A DNA stretch of 64,000 nt from Streptomyces sp. SN-593 (GTDB lineage: Bacteria; Actinomycetota; Actinomycetes; Streptomycetales; Streptomycetaceae). The translations under genes were made by a program, and so were the position numbers. The notes under the pieces are model-generated. The model was not told where the DNA came from. It did no database searches and saw only the letters and a program-made list of their open reading frames with translations. Each line of letters opens with the position of its first letter. The stretch's first letter is position 1. The DNA is taken from contig NZ_AP018365.1 in the NCBI RefSeq assembly GCF_016756395.1, positions 5,087,001 through 5,151,000 of the forward strand, given 5' to 3'. Shown here one piece after another: positions 60,261 to 64,000 of this stretch.

Positions 60261-62281
60261 CCCTGACCGCCCTTGCCGCGCTCGTCCCCGCACTGCCCTT
60301 CCTGGGCGCGGCCGCCGGGCTCCTGCTCGGCCGCAGCGCACCCGGCTTCGTACGCCCGCTGGCGGTGCTGCCCACCGCGGTGTCCTTCGTGCTGGCGATC
60401 GTCGTCGCCGCCCGGCAGGGCACCGGGCGGGCCACCGACGCCGCGCACCGGCTGACCGCCACCGGCTCGGTGCCGATCGACCTCTCGCTGCACCTGGACG
60501 GCTTCTCCGTCCTGATCGCGCTGCTCGTCGGGCTGGTCGCCACCTGCGTGCAGGTCTACTCCGTGTCCTACCTGCGCGACGACCCGCGCTACCCCTCCTA
60601 CGCGGCCCTGGTCTCGCTGTTCACCTCCGCGATGCTGCTCGTCGTCTACTCCGGCGACCTGATGGTGCTGCTGGTCGGCTGGGAGGTCATGGGCATCTGC
60701 TCCTACTTCCTGGTCGGCCACTACTGGGAGACCGAGGCGGCCCGCTCCGCGTCGATCAAGGCGTTCCTGGTCACCAAGCTCGGCGACGTGCCGTTCCTGA
60801 TCGGCGTGTTCGCGCTGGCCGCGGACGCCGGCACCTTCCGGATCAGCGGCATCCTCACCGCCGCCGCCGACGGGCGGCTGCACCACCCGACGGTGGTGGC
60901 CCTGCTGCTGCTCGCCGGTGTGGCCGGCAAGTCCGCGCAGTTCCCGCTGCACACCTGGCTGCCCGACGCGATGGCCGGCCCCACGCCGGTGTCCGCGCTG
61001 ATCCACGCGGCGACCATGGTGGCCGCCGGCATCTACCTGGTGGCCCGGCTGCTGCCGGTGTTCACCGCGTCCGCCGCCGCGCTCGCGGTGCTGGCCGCGA
61101 TGGCCGCGGTCACCATGGTCGGCTCGGGACTGGCCGCGCTCGCGCAGGACGACATCAAGCGCGTGCTCGCCTACTCCACCATCGGCCAACTCGGCTACAT
61201 GGCGGGTGCGCTGGCCGTCGGCGACCGCGACGCGGCCGTCTTCCACCTCCTGTCGCACGCCGCGTTCAAGGCGCTGCTCTTCCTGGGCGCGGGCGTGGTG
61301 ATCCACGCGGCCGGCACCAACTCGCTGACCGCGATGTCCCGGATGGGCTCGCTGCGCCGGCGGGTCCCCGACGCGATGTGGACGATGGGGCTCGCGCTGG
61401 CCGCGCTGGCCGCGCTGCCGCCGCTGTCCGGCTTCTTCTCCAAGGAATCGGTCCTGCGTGCCGCAGAGCACGCCTCCGCCGGCGACACCGCGCACGTGCC
61501 GTCGGCGGTCGGCTGGACGGTGCTGGTGGCCGGACTGGCCACGGCCGTCCTCACCGGCGCCTACGCGACCCGCCTGTTCCTCCTCGCCTTCCTCGGCACC
61601 GGCCCGCAGGTCGCCGACCACGGCCGGCAGCCCCTGCCGATGACCACGGTGCTGTGGGTGCTCGCCGTCCCCACCGTCGCCTTCGGCGGGCTCACCTACC
61701 GCGAACTGCCCGACTGGTTCGGCGGTACCCCGCTCGGCCCGACCCTGCTCACCGCGCTCCTCGGCACCGGCCTGGCCCTGGCGGGCGTACTGGTCTCCTA
61801 CGGTGCCTGGCGGGCGGTCGCCCCCACCCGCCGGGCCGTGCCGATCGGCGCGGTCGTCGCCGAGCCGCCGGGCACCGGCACCGCGCTCGCCGACCACCTC
61901 GACGCGGACTCCGAACCCGCCCTGATCGAGGCCGAGGCCGAGGAGGACCACGACAAGGTCTACGGCGACGTCGCCGCCGCGCACGACCCCGGCGACCCCG
62001 GGCGGCTGCTGCTCGGCCCGCTGCACACCGCCGCCGCGCACGGCTTCCGCCTCGACGCCCTCTACACGGCGCTCTTCGTCCGTCCGGTGCTCGCCGCGGC
62101 CGCGCTGGTCCGCTTCCTGGACCGGGACGTCGTGGAGACCTGGGTACGCGGCGCCGCGGGCACCCCGAACCTGCTGGGCGCGGCCGTCCGCAAGGCCCAG
62201 ACCGGAAACGTCCAGACCTACCTCAGCGCGCTGCTGGCCGGTGCGGTCGTCCTCGCCGTCCTCGTCGCCGTCGGAGGCTGA
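60257..62281 (+). CDS. nuoL2: NADH-quinone oxidoreductase subunit L, second copy
   Basis: 674-aa ND5-type antiporter-like subunit. [46 protein letters not shown] and [10 protein letters not shown] are present. A charged insert (about 540-575, rich in Glu/Asp) interrupts the C-terminal helices. GTG start. Confidence 0.92.
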   Translation: MTLTALAALVPALPFLGAAAGLLLGRSAPGFVRPLAVLPTAVSFVLAIVVAARQGTGRATDAAHRLTATGSVPIDLSLHLDGFSVLIALLVGLVATCVQVYSVSYLRDDPRYPSYAALVSLFTSAMLLVVYSGDLMVLLVGWEVMGICSYFLVGHYWETEAARSASIKAFLVTKLGDVPFLIGVFALAADAGTFRISGILTAAADGRLHHPTVVALLLLAGVAGKSAQFPLHTWLPDAMAGPTPVSALIHAATMVAAGIYLVARLLPVFTASAAALAVLAAMAAVTMVGSGLAALAQDDIKRVLAYSTIGQLGYMAGALAVGDRDAAVFHLLSHAAFKALLFLGAGVVIHAAGTNSLTAMSRMGSLRRRVPDAMWTMGLALAALAALPPLSGFFSKESVLRAAEHASAGDTAHVPSAVGWTVLVAGLATAVLTGAYATRLFLLAFLGTGPQVADHGRQPLPMTTVLWVLAVPTVAFGGLTYRELPDWFGGTPLGPTLLTALLGTGLALAGVLVSYGAWRAVAPTRRAVPIGAVVAEPPGTGTALADHLDADSEPALIEAEAEEDHDKVYGDVAAAHDPGDPGRLLLGPLHTAAAHGFRLDALYTALFVRPVLAAAALVRFLDRDVVETWVRGAAGTPNLLGAAVRKAQTGNVQTYLSALLAGAVVLAVLVAVGG

Positions 62282-62288
62282 GCCCGAA

Positions 62289-63854
62289 GTGAACGACACC
62301 GCCCTTCAGTACGTCCTCGCGGCGATCCTCGTCCTGCCGCTGCTCGGCGCGGTCGGCGCCCTGCTGCCGGCCCCGCCCGGCCTGCGCGGACGCGGCCCCG
62401 ACCAGGCGGTGCTGCGGCACGGCGTGACCGTCACCGGCGCGGTGCTGGTCCTCGCGGTGGTGCTCGCCGCCGGCTTCGACCACGACCACCCCGCCAGGAT
62501 GCAGGCCACCACCGACCTGGACTGGATCCCCGCGCTGCGCATCCACCTCCACCTCGGGGTGGACGGCATCTCGCTGCCCCTGCTGGTGCTGACCGCGCTG
62601 CTGACCTTCCTGTGCGCGCTGTACTCGTACTTCAGGATGCCGGACGGGCCCCGGCCGCGGGCCTTCGTCGCGCTGCTGCTGCTGCTGGAGGGCGGCACGC
62701 TGGCCAGCTTCGCCGTCCTGGACCTGATCCTGTTCTTCCTCGCCTTCGAGACCGTCCTGGTCCCGATGTACTTCCTCATCTCGCGCTGGGGCGGCGCCGA
62801 CCGCGAACGCTCCGCACTGCGCTTCATCGTCTACACCCTCCTCGGCTCCGTGATCATGCTGCTCGGCCTGCTCCTCATCGGGGTGAAGGCGGGCACCTTC
62901 GACATGGTGGCACTCGCCACCGACAACGGGTCACACCTCGGTCACACCACGCAACTGGTCGCGGTCCTGGCGATCGGCCTCGGGCTCGCGGTGAAGGCGC
63001 CGATGTGGCCGCTGCACAGCTGGCTGCCCGACGCGCACACCGCCGCGCCCACGGTCGGCTCGGTGCTGCTCGCCGGGGTGCTGCTCAAGATGGGCACCTA
63101 CGGCCTGGTCCGGGTGGTGCTGCCGATCGCGCCCGGCGGGATGCACACGTTCGCGCCGTACCTGGCGGCCTTCGCGGTCGTCGGCATCGTCTACGGCTCG
63201 CTCGCGTGCCTCGCGCTGGCCCGGCAGGGCAACGGCGGCGACCTCAAACGGCTCATCGCCTACTCCTCGGTCGGCCACATGGGCTTCGTGCTGCTCGGCA
63301 TCGCCTCCATGACCCGCACCGGCGTCAACGGAGCCCTGTTCGCCAACGTCGCCCACGGCCTCATCACCGGCCTGCTCTTCTTCCTCGTCGGCGCCCTGAA
63401 GGACCGCTACGGCACCAGCGACCTGGACCGGCTGGCCGGACAGGGCGGCGCCGCCCTCTACGGGCGGGCGCCACGGCTCGGCGGGCTGCTGGCCTTCGGC
63501 GCCGTCGCCTCGCTCGGCCTGCCCGGGCTCGCCGGGTTCTGGGGGGAGATGCTGGCGATGTTCGGCGCGTTCGAACCCGGCGCCGGGCTCAGCCGCCCGG
63601 CCTACGTCACCTTCACCGCGATCGCCGCCTTCGGCACCCTGCTGACGGCCGCCTACCTGCTGTCCGTGGTCCGCCGGATCTGCATGGGCGACCGCGGCAC
63701 CGCGCGGGCCGAGCCGGCCCTCGCCGACGTGCGCGGCTACGAGTTCGCCGCGTGGACACCGCTCGCCGCCCTCACCGTGCTGGCCGGGCTGTGGCCCGCG
63801 CTGCTGCTCGGCCTCACCGATCCGGCCGTACGCTCCCTGCTCGGAGGAAGCTGA
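62289..63854 (+). CDS. nuoM2: NADH-quinone oxidoreductase subunit M, second copy
   Basis: 521-aa ND4-type subunit with FLAFETVLVPMYFLISRWGG (pump glutamate), LHSWLPDAHTAAPTVGSVLLAG and YSSVGHMGFVLLG. GTG 62289, 7 bp after nuoL2, is chosen over an upstream in-frame start because the first helix follows directly. Its stop shares a base with nuoN2. Confidence 0.92.
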   Translation: MNDTALQYVLAAILVLPLLGAVGALLPAPPGLRGRGPDQAVLRHGVTVTGAVLVLAVVLAAGFDHDHPARMQATTDLDWIPALRIHLHLGVDGISLPLLVLTALLTFLCALYSYFRMPDGPRPRAFVALLLLLEGGTLASFAVLDLILFFLAFETVLVPMYFLISRWGGADRERSALRFIVYTLLGSVIMLLGLLLIGVKAGTFDMVALATDNGSHLGHTTQLVAVLAIGLGLAVKAPMWPLHSWLPDAHTAAPTVGSVLLAGVLLKMGTYGLVRVVLPIAPGGMHTFAPYLAAFAVVGIVYGSLACLALARQGNGGDLKRLIAYSSVGHMGFVLLGIASMTRTGVNGALFANVAHGLITGLLFFLVGALKDRYGTSDLDRLAGQGGAALYGRAPRLGGLLAFGAVASLGLPGLAGFWGEMLAMFGAFEPGAGLSRPAYVTFTAIAAFGTLLTAAYLLSVVRRICMGDRGTARAEPALADVRGYEFAAWTPLAALTVLAGLWPALLLGLTDPAVRSLLGGS

Positions 63855-64000
63855 TGACCTCCCTCGGCGCGATCCCCGCCGCGCTCCCGGGTGCGATCGC
63901 CACCGCCGGCCCCGCCCACGGCACCGGCGCCGCCCACGCGCTGGGCCACGGGCCCGGGCTCGCGCTGGCGTCGCCGCTGACGGAGTCCGTCGACTGGACC
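63854..64000 (+). CDS. nuoN2: NADH-quinone oxidoreductase subunit N, second copy (partial)
   Basis: First 49 codons of the next gene, cut by the window end. The ATG lies in the nuoM2 stop, the reading frame is open, and the Ala/Gly/His-rich N-terminus leads into SPLTESVDW, compatible with the region before the first helix of a NuoN paralogue. Identity is inferred mainly from operon order. Confidence 0.75.
   Translation, partial: MTSLGAIPAALPGAIATAGPAHGTGAAHALGHGPGLALASPLTESVDWT

Overview
This window is high-GC actinobacterial DNA. Its gene families and order closely resemble a Streptomyces-type chromosome (Streptomycetaceae). Signs of this are the dominance of GTG/ATG starts with 4-bp ATGA/GTGA overlaps, the 14-gene nuo operon, the futalosine menaquinone genes, a streptophobe-like membrane protein, and a second, incomplete nuo operon. 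No rRNA, tRNA, IS element, prophage or CRISPR array was seen.

Layout. 0-10 kb: an acyl-CoA ligase, a cold-shock protein, then menaquinone genes (mqnA, mqnC, menG/ubiE), a zinc-ribbon membrane protein with an Asp-Gly-Ser repeat, a geranylgeranyl-reductase-like flavoprotein and a secreted NlpC/P60 peptidase. 10.2-27.1 kb: a complete nuoA-N operon (respiratory complex I), with a near-consensus Rex operator just downstream of the likely promoter. 27.2-33.6 kb: an accessory segment. It holds a PIN-like protein with an Xre/ImmA-IrrE regulator-peptidase, then a 59-aa Cys-free peptide followed by an HTTM/alpha-beta-hydrolase fusion and an SdpA-like partner, then a convergent methyltransferase. 34-38.9 kb: ergothioneine genes egtABCD on the minus strand, with egtC and egtD in one uninterrupted frame. 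39.3-46.5 kb: a polyprenyl diphosphate synthase, a LolA/RseB-like exported protein, an ABC exporter pair, a RarD/EamA transporter, and a divergent NAD(P)H:quinone-oxidoreductase-like gene with its HxlR regulator. 46.5-55.3 kb: korAB (2-oxoacid:ferredoxin oxidoreductase), a NarL-type response regulator, an MDR oxidoreductase, a MarR regulator and two tandem, partly gene-converted histidine kinases. 55.5-64 kb: the second nuo operon (A2 B2 C2 H2 I2 J2 K2 L2 M2 N2), lacking D, E, F and G and cut by the window end in nuoN2.

Together this is a respiratory neighbourhood. The mqn/menG/prenyl synthase genes build menaquinone. Complex I reduces it with NADH under probable Rex (NADH/NAD+) control. The second complex lacks the NADH-input module and lies close to a ferredoxin-reducing enzyme, which suggests, as inference only, a ferredoxin-fed or hybrid complex. 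The best candidate for an undescribed system is the small peptide/HTTM/SdpA-like cassette at 29.5-32.8 kb. Start codons were chosen from visible Shine-Dalgarno sequences and family length; no database search was possible.
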